Below the pieces are notes generated by a model, which worked only from the letters and a program-made list of their open reading frames with translations, did no database searches and was not told the origin of the DNA. Positions 1-7,013 of a stretch of DNA of 11,590 nucleotides are shown here, piece by piece. The position numbers and the translations under genes were made by a program. Positions within the stretch are counted from its first letter, which is position 1. The number at the start of each line of letters is the position of its first letter. The DNA comes from Klenkia sp. Its GTDB lineage: Bacteria; Actinomycetota; Actinomycetes; Mycobacteriales; Geodermatophilaceae. Location: NCBI GenBank assembly GCA_025966215.1, contig JAOPVM010000325.1:1-11590 (forward strand), written 5' to 3'.

Positions 1-60
1 CGCGGCGGCGGTCGCGTCGAGGACGTCGGCGATCAGCTCGGCGGGGGGTGCAGGGGTCAC
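1..60 (-). CDS. 5' end of a divergent gene of unknown function (truncated by the window edge)
   Basis: On the minus strand a GTG at 60-58 is preceded by a GGAGG Shine-Dalgarno site (minus-strand reading of CCTCC at 68-72) with a 7-base gap, which is ideal spacing. The 20 codons up to the window edge are open and read VTPAPPAELIADVLDATAAA, with G or C at almost every third position. Nothing in 20 residues identifies a family. The gene is transcribed away from the IclR regulator, a common layout for a regulator and one of its targets. The start site is fairly secure, while the function is unknown. Confidence 0.6.
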   Translation of the reverse strand, partial: MTPAPPAELIADVLDATAAA

Positions 61-77
61 GGCGTCGCCTCCCGGGC

Positions 78-91
78 TTCGGTTTCCCGAA
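78..91. promoter_or_regulatory. Inverted repeat TTCGG-N4-CCGAA in the divergent intergenic region (candidate IclR operator)
   Basis: TTCGG at 78-82 and CCGAA at 87-91 form an inverted repeat, TTCG-N6-CGAA when written as 4-base half-sites. It lies just upstream of the Shine-Dalgarno site of the minus-strand gene and about 100 bases upstream of the IclR start. The same TTCG-N5/6-CGAA pattern occurs twice at the operon promoter (1011-1045). Binding by the adjacent IclR protein, with autoregulation and control of the divergent gene, is inferred. Confidence 0.45.
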
Positions 92-188
92 CCTACACCG
101 GGAGAACGGGGAGGAAACGGCCCCTCGAACGGGTCGGTCGGGGACCGGCCGTGTCCGCCCCGGCGGCACCGTCGGCGAGGATGGGCCG

Positions 189-959
189 GTGACCGGAGCA
201 ACCGGAGAGTCCAAGGACCGTCTGTCCCGCATCTTCGAGGTGCTCGAGCTGCTGGCCGGGGAGTCCGGCGGGATGACCGTCACCCAGGTCAGCAAGGCGA
301 TGGGCATGCCGTTGAGCAGCACCCACAACCTGCTGCAGCGCCTCGTCGGGTCCGACGCCGCCGTGGTCAGCGAGGACCTGCGCTACTCCATCGGCGGTCG
401 GGCCGTGCGCTACGGCATCCGCATCATGGACGCGCTGCAGGTCCGTGGCCTCGCCCGCAAGCACCTGCAGGACCTGGCCCGCTCGCTCGGGGAGGACGTC
501 TACCTGGCCGAGCGGTTCGGCAACCGGGTCACCTACACCGACCGGGTGGTCGGGCCCCGGCCGATGACCCTGGACATCCGGCTGGGTCAACGGCTGTTCC
601 TGCACGCGACGTCGGTGGGCAAGCTCTTCGCCGCGCTGGACCCCGAGCTGCGCGCCGAGGCCCTGGCCGGTCCGCTCCCCCCGTTGACCCCCGCCACGCT
701 GGTCGACCCGGACGCCCTGGCGACCGAGTTCGACCGCATCGCCGCACAGGGCTACGCGGTCAGCGACCAGGAGTCCTACGCCGGGATCGTCGGGATCGCG
801 GTGCCGGTGCGGGACGCCGGTGACCGGGTGGTGGCCGCCATCCACCTGTCCGCGCTGGAGGCGCACCGCTCCCCCGACCAGCAGCTGGCCTGGCTGGAGC
901 ACATCCGGGCCACGGCCGCCCAGGTCGAGCACGCGCTGGGCCGCATCGTCCCGGACTGA
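189..959 (+). CDS. IclR-family transcriptional regulator
   Basis: A 256-residue protein of normal IclR length. Residues about 11-70 form the N-terminal winged helix-turn-helix, with the recognition region around PLSSTHNLLQRL (41-52). Residues about 85-250 form the GAF-like effector-binding domain, with the typical LHATSVGKLFAAL (138-150) and GYAVSDQESYAGIVGIAVPV (188-207) blocks. I chose GTG at 189 over an in-frame ATG at 48: GAGG at 177-180 sits 8 bases before it, and the 47 upstream codons are Arg/Gly/Pro-rich and non-conserved in look. IclR proteins bind as dimers or tetramers to inverted repeats and respond to small organic ligands, often aromatic acids or pathway intermediates. The gene lies 118 bases upstream of the catabolic operon on the same strand and is probably its local regulator; whether it represses or activates cannot be read from sequence. 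Confidence 0.9.
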   Translation: MTGATGESKDRLSRIFEVLELLAGESGGMTVTQVSKAMGMPLSSTHNLLQRLVGSDAAVVSEDLRYSIGGRAVRYGIRIMDALQVRGLARKHLQDLARSLGEDVYLAERFGNRVTYTDRVVGPRPMTLDIRLGQRLFLHATSVGKLFAALDPELRAEALAGPLPPLTPATLVDPDALATEFDRIAAQGYAVSDQESYAGIVGIAVPVRDAGDRVVAAIHLSALEAHRSPDQQLAWLEHIRATAAQVEHALGRIVPD

Positions 960-983
960 CCGACCCGCGGGGGCCGCTGTGCC

Positions 984-1013
984 TTGACACACACCCCGCC
1001 CGCTCCGTAGCTT
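984..1013 (+). promoter_or_regulatory. Sigma70-type promoter of the acyl-CoA catabolic operon
   Basis: A perfect -35 TTGACA (984-989) is followed by an 18-base spacer and a -10 TAGCTT (1008-1013), placing the transcription start near 1019-1021. The operon start codon lies about 57 bases downstream. The inverted repeat starting at 1011 overlaps the -10 element, so a protein bound there would compete with RNA polymerase. Confidence 0.65.
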
Positions 1014-1045
1014 CGTTTGTCGAAGAGCACTTCGAAAATGCGAAG
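1011..1045. promoter_or_regulatory. Four phased CTTCG/CGAAG half-sites: candidate tandem IclR operator
   Basis: CTTCG at 1011-1015, CGAAG at 1021-1025, CTTCG at 1030-1034 and CGAAG at 1041-1045 alternate in orientation. Their starts are 10, 9 and 11 bases apart, close to one helical turn, so all four present on one face of the DNA. They form two inverted repeats, CTTCG-N5-CGAAG and CTTCG-N6-CGAAG. The first overlaps the -10 hexamer and the second covers the start of the transcript. This suits cooperative binding of an IclR tetramer or two dimers (inference). Confidence 0.6.
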
Positions 1046-1077
1046 CTTGAGGCAGCGCAGCCTCAGAGGAGTCGGCC

Positions 1078-2238
1078 GTGATCCCGCGGACCTTGTTCAC
1101 CCCCGAGCACGACCTGTTCCGCAGCACCGTGCGGGGCTTCATCGAGACCCGCGTGCTGCCGGACTACGCGACGTGGGAGTCCGACGGCCTCGTCCCCCGC
1201 GACGTGTGGCTGGCCGCCGGCGAGCTCGGGTTGCTGTGCCCGATGACCCCGGAGGAGGACGGCGGCCTCGGCGGGGACTTCCTGTTCTCCGCGGTGCTCA
1301 CCGAGGAGATGTCCCGGGTCGGTGCGGTCGCCCCGACGTTCTACCTGCAGTCCGACATCGTCGCCCCGTACCTGGTGCACCACGGCACGCCCGAGCAGAA
1401 GCAACGCTGGCTGCCCGGGATGGCCACCGGCGAGGTGGTCGCCGCGATCGGCATGAGCGAGCCGCACGGCGGCAGCGACCTGGCCCACCTGAGGACCTCC
1501 GCCGTCCGGGACGGTGCGGACTACGTGGTCAACGGACAGAAGGTGTTCATCACCAACGGGCACACCGCCGACCTGCTGGTGCTGGCCTGCCGGACCAACG
1601 ACGACCCGGGCGCCAAGGGCGTGAGCCTGCTGCTGGTGGAGACCGACCGCCCGGGCTTCGAGCGCGGCCGGAAGCTGGACAAGCTGGGCTGCAAGGCCCA
1701 GGACACCGCCGAGCTGTTCTTCTCCGACCTGCGGGTCCCGGCGACGAACCTGCTGGGCGAGGAGGGCGGCGGGTTCGCCATCCTGATGTCCGAGCTGGCC
1801 CAGGAGCGGCTGGTGCAGGCCGTGCGCGCGGTCGCCGCCGCCGAGGCCGCCATCGACTGGACGATCGAGTACTCCCGCGACCGGGACATGTTCGGCCAGA
1901 CCCTGGCCGACTTCCAGAACACCCGCTTCGTGCTCGCCCAGCTGCACGCCGAGGTCTCTGCGCAGCGGGTCTACGTGGACCGCTGCATGGAGCTGCACCT
2001 GACCGGCGACCTGGACGCGCTGGAGGCGGCGAAGGTCAAGATGGTCACCACCCAGCTGCAGGGCCGGGTGATGGACGAGTGCCTGCAGCTGTTCGGCGGC
2101 TGGGGCTACATGACCGAGTACCCGATCGCCCGGGCCTGGGCCGACGCCCGGATGACCCGGATCGGCGGCGGGTCGATCGAGGTCATGAAGCACCTCATCG
2201 GCCGGGCACTCGTGGCCGACCCGAAGGCCGCCCGATGA
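1078..2238 (+). CDS. Acyl-CoA dehydrogenase (isovaleryl/long-chain type active site)
   Basis: A 386-residue flavoenzyme of the FadE/ACAD family that would introduce an alpha,beta double bond into an acyl-CoA, passing electrons from FAD to electron-transfer flavoprotein. The N-terminal helical domain is followed by the first ACAD signature MSEPHGGSD (126-134), NGQKVFITNG (152-161), and a C-terminal domain with FGGWGYMTEYPIARAWADAR (339-358). At the spot where medium/short-chain enzymes have the catalytic Glu (YEGT), this protein has GGGS (363-366). Glu243 in AQERL matches the alternative helix position used by isovaleryl-CoA and long-chain dehydrogenases, suggesting branched or bulky substrates. 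GTG at 1078 was chosen because AGAGGAG (1065-1071) lies 6 bases upstream. It is the first gene of the operon and its stop overlaps the next start (ATGA). Confidence 0.92.
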   Translation: MIPRTLFTPEHDLFRSTVRGFIETRVLPDYATWESDGLVPRDVWLAAGELGLLCPMTPEEDGGLGGDFLFSAVLTEEMSRVGAVAPTFYLQSDIVAPYLVHHGTPEQKQRWLPGMATGEVVAAIGMSEPHGGSDLAHLRTSAVRDGADYVVNGQKVFITNGHTADLLVLACRTNDDPGAKGVSLLLVETDRPGFERGRKLDKLGCKAQDTAELFFSDLRVPATNLLGEEGGGFAILMSELAQERLVQAVRAVAAAEAAIDWTIEYSRDRDMFGQTLADFQNTRFVLAQLHAEVSAQRVYVDRCMELHLTGDLDALEAAKVKMVTTQLQGRVMDECLQLFGGWGYMTEYPIARAWADARMTRIGGGSIEVMKHLIGRALVADPKAAR

Positions 2239-3557
2239 GCCCCCGCCGCACCGCCGTCGTCGGGGCCGGCGCCGGCGGGCTGGCCGCGGCCCGCCGGCTG
2301 CTGGAGGACGGGCACGACGTCGTGGTGTTCGAGCTGGGCTCGCGGATCGGCGGGCTCTGGGTCTACGACAACGACAACGGGCTGTCCGCGGCCTACCGCT
2401 CGCTGCACATCAACTCCGAGCCGCGGGCCACCGCCTACCCCGGGTTCCCCTTCCCGGACGACAGCCCGCTCTTCCCCTCGCACACCGACGTCTGCGCCTA
2501 CCTGGAGGCCTTCGCCGACCGGTTCGACATCACCGGGCGGATCCGCTTCGGCAGCCGGGTCACCGCCGTCGAGCCCGACGGCGACCGGTGGACGGTGACC
2601 GTCGAGGGCGCCGCACCCGAGACGTTCGACGCCGTCGTGGTCGCCACCGGCCACCAGGGCGTCCCGGCGCACCCGGCGATCGCCGAGGAGTTCACCGGTC
2701 GGTACCTGCACAGCAACTCCTACCGCGAGCCCGAGCCCTTCCGCGGGCAGCGGGTGCTCGTCGTCGGGGTCGGCAACAGCGGCCTGGACGTGGCTGCGGA
2801 CCTCGCACCGGTGGCCGCGCGCACCGTGGTCGCCGCCCGCTCCCCCGTGCTGATCATGCCGCGGATGATCCTGGGCGTGCCCTCCGCGCGGGTGATCGCC
2901 GCCGTCGTCCGGCCGTGGCTGCCCTGGCCGGTGCAGCGGGCGGTGATGCGGGCGATCAGCCGGGTCTTCCACGGCCGGATGGAGCAGTGGGGTCTGCGGA
3001 CACCGGAGACCCGCACGCACCCGGCGAGCAACCCCACGTTCATGGCGCACGTGTCCTACGACCGGATCACCTGCAAGCCCGGGATCGCCTCGACGTCGGG
3101 CACCACGGTCACCTTCGTCGACGGCACCACCGAGGAGATCGACACCGTCATCGCCGCCACCGGCTACGTCATCGACCTGCCGTTCCTGGGCCCGGACGTG
3201 TCCCCGGTGCGGGGACGCCGGGTCGAGCTGTTCAAGCGGGTGGTCAGCCCCACGCACCCCGGGCTCTACTTCGTCGGGTTCTTCAACGTCAGCGGGGGCG
3301 CGAACGTCTCGATGATGGACGTGCAGGCCGAGTGGGTGGCCGCGCTGGTGTCCGGCCGGGTGTCGCTGCCCACGCAGCGCGAGATGGCCGCCGACCTGGC
3401 GGAGGAGCACCGGGTGATGGCCAAGCGGTACCCCGGTGCCGAGCGCTACGGCCTCGAGCTCGATCCGCGCCGCTACCGGGCCGCGGTCGCCGCCGAGCTG
3501 GCCCGACCGGCACGCGGGGCGGCTCCCGTCCGCACCCCTGCCGGGGTGCCGGCATGA
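2235..3557 (+). CDS. Flavin-containing monooxygenase (FMO-like, class B flavoprotein)
   Basis: A 440-residue NADPH/FAD monooxygenase. Visible parts: FAD-binding GxGxxG at 10-15 with the ribose-binding Glu33, the GGLW motif (39-42), the FMO fingerprint FTGRYLHSNSY (153-163, FxGxxxHxxxY), the NADPH-binding GVGNSG (178-183), and ATGY (308-311). Baeyer-Villiger enzymes usually have Trp plus Pro/Asp where this has Tyr163, and they are longer (about 500-550 aa), so it looks more like an N- or S-oxygenating FMO. Some short FMOs do carry out ketone oxidation, so lactone or ester formation in this pathway is not excluded. A stretch of hydrophobic residues near 203-235 could touch a membrane or line a lipophilic pocket. 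ATG at 2235 overlaps the preceding stop (ATGA), and the 3' end overlaps the next start, so translation is probably coupled. Confidence 0.9.
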   Translation: MSPRRTAVVGAGAGGLAAARRLLEDGHDVVVFELGSRIGGLWVYDNDNGLSAAYRSLHINSEPRATAYPGFPFPDDSPLFPSHTDVCAYLEAFADRFDITGRIRFGSRVTAVEPDGDRWTVTVEGAAPETFDAVVVATGHQGVPAHPAIAEEFTGRYLHSNSYREPEPFRGQRVLVVGVGNSGLDVAADLAPVAARTVVAARSPVLIMPRMILGVPSARVIAAVVRPWLPWPVQRAVMRAISRVFHGRMEQWGLRTPETRTHPASNPTFMAHVSYDRITCKPGIASTSGTTVTFVDGTTEEIDTVIAATGYVIDLPFLGPDVSPVRGRRVELFKRVVSPTHPGLYFVGFFNVSGGANVSMMDVQAEWVAALVSGRVSLPTQREMAADLAEEHRVMAKRYPGAERYGLELDPRRYRAAVAAELARPARGAAPVRTPAGVPA

Positions 3558-4702
3558 GCCGGGCGTCCGTCGTCGGGGTCGGGGAGACCGAGTACACCAA
3601 GCGCTCCCCCCGCACCGCTCTGCAGCACCAGCTGGAGGCCTCGCTCACCGCGATCGCCGACGCCGGGCTGACCCCGGGAGACGTCGACGGGGTCATCCCG
3701 ATCGGCATCACCGGCGCGCCCGTCGAGGAGTACGTCGCCGACTTCGGCATCACCGACCTGCGCTTCTCCGCCGTCGTCCCGCACGGCGGGGCCAGTGCGG
3801 TCGGTGCCCTGCAGCTGGCCGGCGCGGCGATCGCCGCCGGACTGTGCAGCACGGTGCTGGTGCCCTTCGGGCGGAACACCAGCTCCGGCGCGAAGGCCGG
3901 CCAGCGGATCCACACCATGCCCCAGTTCCACTTCGTGTCCGAGTACGAGCGGCCCGCCGGGAACATCGCCCCGGCCCAGCTCTACGCCCCGATGGCCCGC
4001 CGGCACATGGAGCTCTACGGCACCACCAGCGAGCAGTTCGGCGAGATCGCGGTCAGCACCCGGGAGCACGCGCTGCTCAACGGGCGCGGGCTGATGACCA
4101 GGCCGATCACCCTGGCCGACCACCAGGCCTCCCGGATGATCACCGACCCGTTCCGGTTGCTGGACTGCAGCCTGGAGTCCGACGGCGGCGCCGCGTTCGT
4201 CGTCACCTCCCCCGAGCGGGCCCGGGACCTGGCGCAGACCCCGGTCGACCTGCTCGGCTCGGCGATGGGCCACCCGGACTCCCCCAGCTCGATCACCCAG
4301 CGGCCCGACCTGACCCGGGTCGGCGTCGCCAAGGCCGCGGCGCTGGCGTTCGAGGCCGCCGGCGTGACCCACGCCGACATCGACGTGGCCGAGATCTACG
4401 ACTGCTTCACCTACATCGTGCTGTGCCAGCTGGAGGACCTCGGCTTCTGCGCCAAGGGCGAGGGCGGCCCGTTCGTCGAGGGCGGCCGGCTCCGGCTGGG
4501 CGGCGAGCTGCCGACCAACACCCACGGCGGGCTGCTCTCCCAGTCGCACATGCTCGCGGTCAACCACGTCGTCGAGCTGGTCCGCCAGCTGCGCGGCACC
4601 GCCGGGGCCGCGCAGGTCGCCGGTGCCGAGACCGGCCTGGTGACCGGTTACGGCGACATGGGCGACGGCGGCGTCGCGATCCTCCGGAAGGGGACCTCAT
4701 GA
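3554..4702 (+). CDS. Thiolase-superfamily protein lacking the catalytic cysteines (Ltp2/SCP2-thiolase-like; candidate acyl-CoA aldolase)
   Basis: A 382-residue thiolase fold resembling SCP2-type thiolases and steroid aldolase Ltp2. The usual nucleophile region reads VVPHGGASAVGALQLAG (74-90) with no Cys at the expected spot. The second Cys motif (CxGGG) is replaced by GYGDMGDGG (365-373). His332 in SQSHM stands in the GHP position. EIYDCF (280-285) replaces the oxyanion-hole Asn of classical thiolases with Tyr282. Ltp2 also lost its thiolase cysteines and uses tyrosines; Tyr282 and Tyr366 are candidates, but I have not aligned them. The immediately following DUF35 gene (ATGA overlap) is the normal partner of such proteins. 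Expected role: retro-aldol cleavage of a 3-hydroxyacyl-CoA. Alternatives are a non-catalytic thiolase-like subunit or a condensing enzyme. Codon use matches its neighbours. Confidence 0.85.
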   Translation: MSRASVVGVGETEYTKRSPRTALQHQLEASLTAIADAGLTPGDVDGVIPIGITGAPVEEYVADFGITDLRFSAVVPHGGASAVGALQLAGAAIAAGLCSTVLVPFGRNTSSGAKAGQRIHTMPQFHFVSEYERPAGNIAPAQLYAPMARRHMELYGTTSEQFGEIAVSTREHALLNGRGLMTRPITLADHQASRMITDPFRLLDCSLESDGGAAFVVTSPERARDLAQTPVDLLGSAMGHPDSPSSITQRPDLTRVGVAKAAALAFEAAGVTHADIDVAEIYDCFTYIVLCQLEDLGFCAKGEGGPFVEGGRLRLGGELPTNTHGGLLSQSHMLAVNHVVELVRQLRGTAGAAQVAGAETGLVTGYGDMGDGGVAILRKGTS

Positions 4703-5085
4703 CCGAGCCCGAGGACATCGCCGCGCCCTACTGGCGGGGGGCCGCCGAGGGCGTGCTGGTCCTGCAGCGGTGCGGGAACTGCGGCGTCGTCCGGCACTAC
4801 CCGCGGGCGATCTGCTCGGCGTGCCAGTCCGAGCTGGTCGAGCCCCAGCAGGCCGACGGTCGCGGCACCGTGCACAGCTGGACCGTCACCCACCACGCCT
4901 TCGACCCCCGGCTGGCCGACGACCTGCCGTACACGCTGGTCACCGTGGACATGCGCGAGGGCGTCCGGGTGCTCGGCCGTCTGGACGGCGACACCGCCCC
5001 GGCCATCGACCTGCCGGTCCGGATCACGTTCGCCCCCGGTCTGGACGGCACCCCGGTGCCGCACTTCGTCGTCGAGGCCCCGTGA
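4699..5085 (+). CDS. DUF35 / OB-fold zinc-ribbon acyl-CoA-associated protein
   Basis: A 128-residue protein with an N-terminal rubredoxin-like zinc ribbon (Cys25-x2-Cys28 and Cys39-x2-Cys42, with HYPRAICSAC between) and a C-terminal OB fold beginning at GRGTVHSWTVTH (55-66). This is the usual size and order for DUF35 proteins. Family members are obligate partners of Cys-less thiolase-like proteins, for example the DUF35 domain of ChsH2 that binds Ltp2, and they help position the acyl-CoA. The gene overlaps both neighbours by four bases (ATGA upstream, GTGA downstream), consistent with stoichiometric production alongside the thiolase-like protein. Complex formation is inferred from context and family. 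Confidence 0.9.
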   Translation: MTEPEDIAAPYWRGAAEGVLVLQRCGNCGVVRHYPRAICSACQSELVEPQQADGRGTVHSWTVTHHAFDPRLADDLPYTLVTVDMREGVRVLGRLDGDTAPAIDLPVRITFAPGLDGTPVPHFVVEAP

Positions 5086-6206
5086 GGACCCCCGTCTGCG
5101 AGCTCGTCGGCTGCGACCTGCCGGTCTTCGCCTTCTCGCACTGCCGGGACGTCGTCGCGGCGGTCACCCGGGCCGGCGGCTACGGCGTGCTCGGGGCCTC
5201 CACCGTCTCCCCCGTGCAGCTCGAGGTCGAGCTGGCCTGGTTGGACGAGCACACCGACGGCAGGTCCTACGGCGTCGACGTGCTCATCCCGACCTCCTAC
5301 GACCCCCGCGCCGAGGTGCCGCCTGAGCAGTTGGAGGCCCTGGTCCCCGCCGGGCACCGCGCCTTCCTGGACGGCGTGCTCGCGGAGGCCGGCGTCCCCC
5401 CGCTGACCGAGGACGCCCGGGCGCAGCTGCGCACCGACCTGGCCGCCGGCCGCGGCGGGATGACCCCCGCCGGTGCTCGGAAACTGCTCCAGGTCGCGCT
5501 CACCCACCCGCAGGTGTCGATGGTGGTCAGCGCCCTGGGTGCCCCGCCCGCCGACGTCGTCGAGGAGCTGCGCGCGAAGGGCGTCGTCGTCGGCGCGCTC
5601 TGCGGCCGGGCCCGGCACGCCGAGAAGCAGGTCGCGGCCGGCGTCCAGGTGCTGGTCGCGCAGGGCACCGAGGCCGGCGGGCACACCGGGGACGTCGCCA
5701 CCATGGTGCTGGTGCCCGAGGTGGTCGCCGTGGCCGGTGACCGCGCGCACGTGCTGGCCGCCGGCGGCATCACCCACGGCAGCCAGCTCGCCGCCTCGCT
5801 GGCCATGGGCGCGCAGGGCGTCTGGTGCGGCACGGTCTGGCTGGGCACCCGGGAGAGCGAGCTCGACGACTTCGAGCGCCAGGTCCTCTTCGACACCCCC
5901 ACCGAGGGCACCGTGCGCCGCCGCGCCCGCACCGGCAAGCCGGTCCGGATGGTCCGCAGCGAGCTCTCCGAGGTGTGGGAGCGACCCGGGGCGCCGGCGC
6001 ACCTGCCCACCCCGCTGCAGGGCGTGCTCTACAACGAGGCGCACGCCCGGGTGGTCAAGGCCCGCCGCGGCGACCTCTGGTCCTTCCCCGCCGGCCAGTC
6101 GGTCGGCGCCCTGCACGCCGAGACGTCGGTCGCCGACGTCGTCTACCGGCTCCAGCTGGAGTGCGCCGAGGCGTTCGAACGCGTCGGCGCCATCGCCCAG
6201 AGCTGA
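5082..6206 (+). CDS. Nitronate monooxygenase-like FMN flavoprotein (NPD family)
   Basis: A 374-residue TIM-barrel flavoprotein of the 2-nitropropane dioxygenase/nitronate monooxygenase family. Diagnostic blocks are VAQGTEAGGHTG (192-203, with the conserved His201), LAAGGI (225-230) and MGAQGVWCGTVWL (242-254), which together form the FMN phosphate site. The N-terminus VFAFSHCRDVVAAVTRAGGYG fits the family's first strand and helix. True nitronate oxidation is only one option: the family also includes FabK-type enoyl reductases and IpdC, an acyl-CoA-acting flavoenzyme of steroid ring catabolism. In an acyl-CoA operon an IpdC-like role is at least as likely. The GTG start at 5082 forms a GTGA overlap with the preceding stop. 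It is followed by a 42-base gap, the only real gap inside the operon. Confidence 0.87.
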   Translation: MRTPVCELVGCDLPVFAFSHCRDVVAAVTRAGGYGVLGASTVSPVQLEVELAWLDEHTDGRSYGVDVLIPTSYDPRAEVPPEQLEALVPAGHRAFLDGVLAEAGVPPLTEDARAQLRTDLAAGRGGMTPAGARKLLQVALTHPQVSMVVSALGAPPADVVEELRAKGVVVGALCGRARHAEKQVAAGVQVLVAQGTEAGGHTGDVATMVLVPEVVAVAGDRAHVLAAGGITHGSQLAASLAMGAQGVWCGTVWLGTRESELDDFERQVLFDTPTEGTVRRRARTGKPVRMVRSELSEVWERPGAPAHLPTPLQGVLYNEAHARVVKARRGDLWSFPAGQSVGALHAETSVADVVYRLQLECAEAFERVGAIAQS

Positions 6207-6248
6207 CCGGTCCACCCCGCACCCCCCCCACAGCCAGGAGGCTCCCCC

Positions 6249-7013
6249 GTGTCGGACAAGGTGCTCGTCGACGTCGACGACGGCCTGATGACCATCACGA
6301 TCAACCGCCCCGAGGTCCGCAACGCGATCGACCGCGACGTCTCCTACGGGGTCTGCGCCGCCGTCGACGAGCTCGACCACCGGTCGGACCTGCGGGTCGG
6401 CATCCTCACCGGCGCCGGCGGCACGTTCTGCTCCGGGATGGACCTCAAGGCCTTCGTCCGCGGGGAGTCCACCCGGGTCAAGGGCCGCGGGTTGATGGGC
6501 ATCGCGCTCACCCCGCCGACCAAGCCGCTGATCGCCGCGGTCGAGGGGTACGCGCTGGCCGGCGGGTTCGAGGCCGTGCTGGCCTGCGACCTGCTCGTCG
6601 CCGCCCGGGACGCCCGGTTCGGCATCCCCGAGGCCAAGCGTGGCCTGGCCGCCGCGGCCGGCGGGCTGATCCGGCTGCCCCGGGTGCTGCCGCCCCGGGT
6701 GGCGATGGAGATGGCGCTGACCGGTGACCCGGTGACCGCCGAGCAGCTGCACGCGTTCGGCCTGGTCAACCGGCTCACCGAGCCCGGCGGGGCGCTGGCC
6801 GCCGCGGTCGAGCTGGCCCGCCGGATCACCGCGAACGCCCCGCTGTCGGTCACCGCCGCCAAACGGGTGATCACCGAGCAGCGGGACTGGTCGACCGCCG
6901 AGCAGTTCCAGCGGCAGGAGGCCATCACCCGCCCGGTGATCGACTCCGCCGACGCCCTCGAGGGCGCCGCGGCGTTCACCGAGAAGCGCCCGGCGCGGTG
7001 GACCGGACGATGA
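6249..7013 (+). CDS. Enoyl-CoA hydratase/isomerase (crotonase family)
   Basis: A 254-residue crotonase of normal length. The first oxyanion-hole segment is FCSGMDL (60-66) and the second is ALAGGFE (102-108). Both glutamates of classical hydratases appear to be kept: Glu108 in GGFEAV and Glu128 in IPEAKRGL, with the same 20-residue separation as Glu144 and Glu164 of rat mitochondrial enoyl-CoA hydratase. Genuine hydration of a 2-enoyl-CoA is therefore likely, rather than only isomerase or hydrolase chemistry. The GTG start at 6249 has the window's best Shine-Dalgarno site, AGGAGG at 6236-6241, 7 bases upstream, so this gene can be translated independently of the upstream genes. It would follow the acyl-CoA dehydrogenase step and feed the thiolase-like/DUF35 pair. 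Its stop overlaps the next gene's start. Confidence 0.93.
   Translation: MSDKVLVDVDDGLMTITINRPEVRNAIDRDVSYGVCAAVDELDHRSDLRVGILTGAGGTFCSGMDLKAFVRGESTRVKGRGLMGIALTPPTKPLIAAVEGYALAGGFEAVLACDLLVAARDARFGIPEAKRGLAAAAGGLIRLPRVLPPRVAMEMALTGDPVTAEQLHAFGLVNRLTEPGGALAAAVELARRITANAPLSVTAAKRVITEQRDWSTAEQFQRQEAITRPVIDSADALEGAAAFTEKRPARWTGR

Noticed and set aside
48..188. Upstream extension of the IclR regulator from ATG at 48
   Set aside because: The extra 47 residues are Arg/Gly/Pro-rich, would overlap the start of the divergent gene and the proposed operator, and lack a Shine-Dalgarno site as good as GAGG before GTG 189.
1048..1065. Hairpin TGAGGC-N6-GCCTCA just before the operon Shine-Dalgarno site, as a riboswitch or translational switch
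   Set aside because: Only a 6-bp stem in GC-rich DNA and no further conserved RNA structure is visible. It may affect translation slightly but does not support a riboswitch call.
93..1142. Long minus-strand open frame opposite the IclR gene
   Set aside because: It mirrors the codon bias of the IclR gene, is rich in Gly/Val/Gln/Asp repeats without family motifs, and runs through the operon promoter. It is a high-GC antisense shadow.
2235..3557. Calling the FMO a Baeyer-Villiger monooxygenase
   Set aside because: The fingerprint ends in Tyr163 rather than Trp-Pro/Asp, and at 440 residues the protein is shorter than typical type I enzymes. The more general FMO call is safer.
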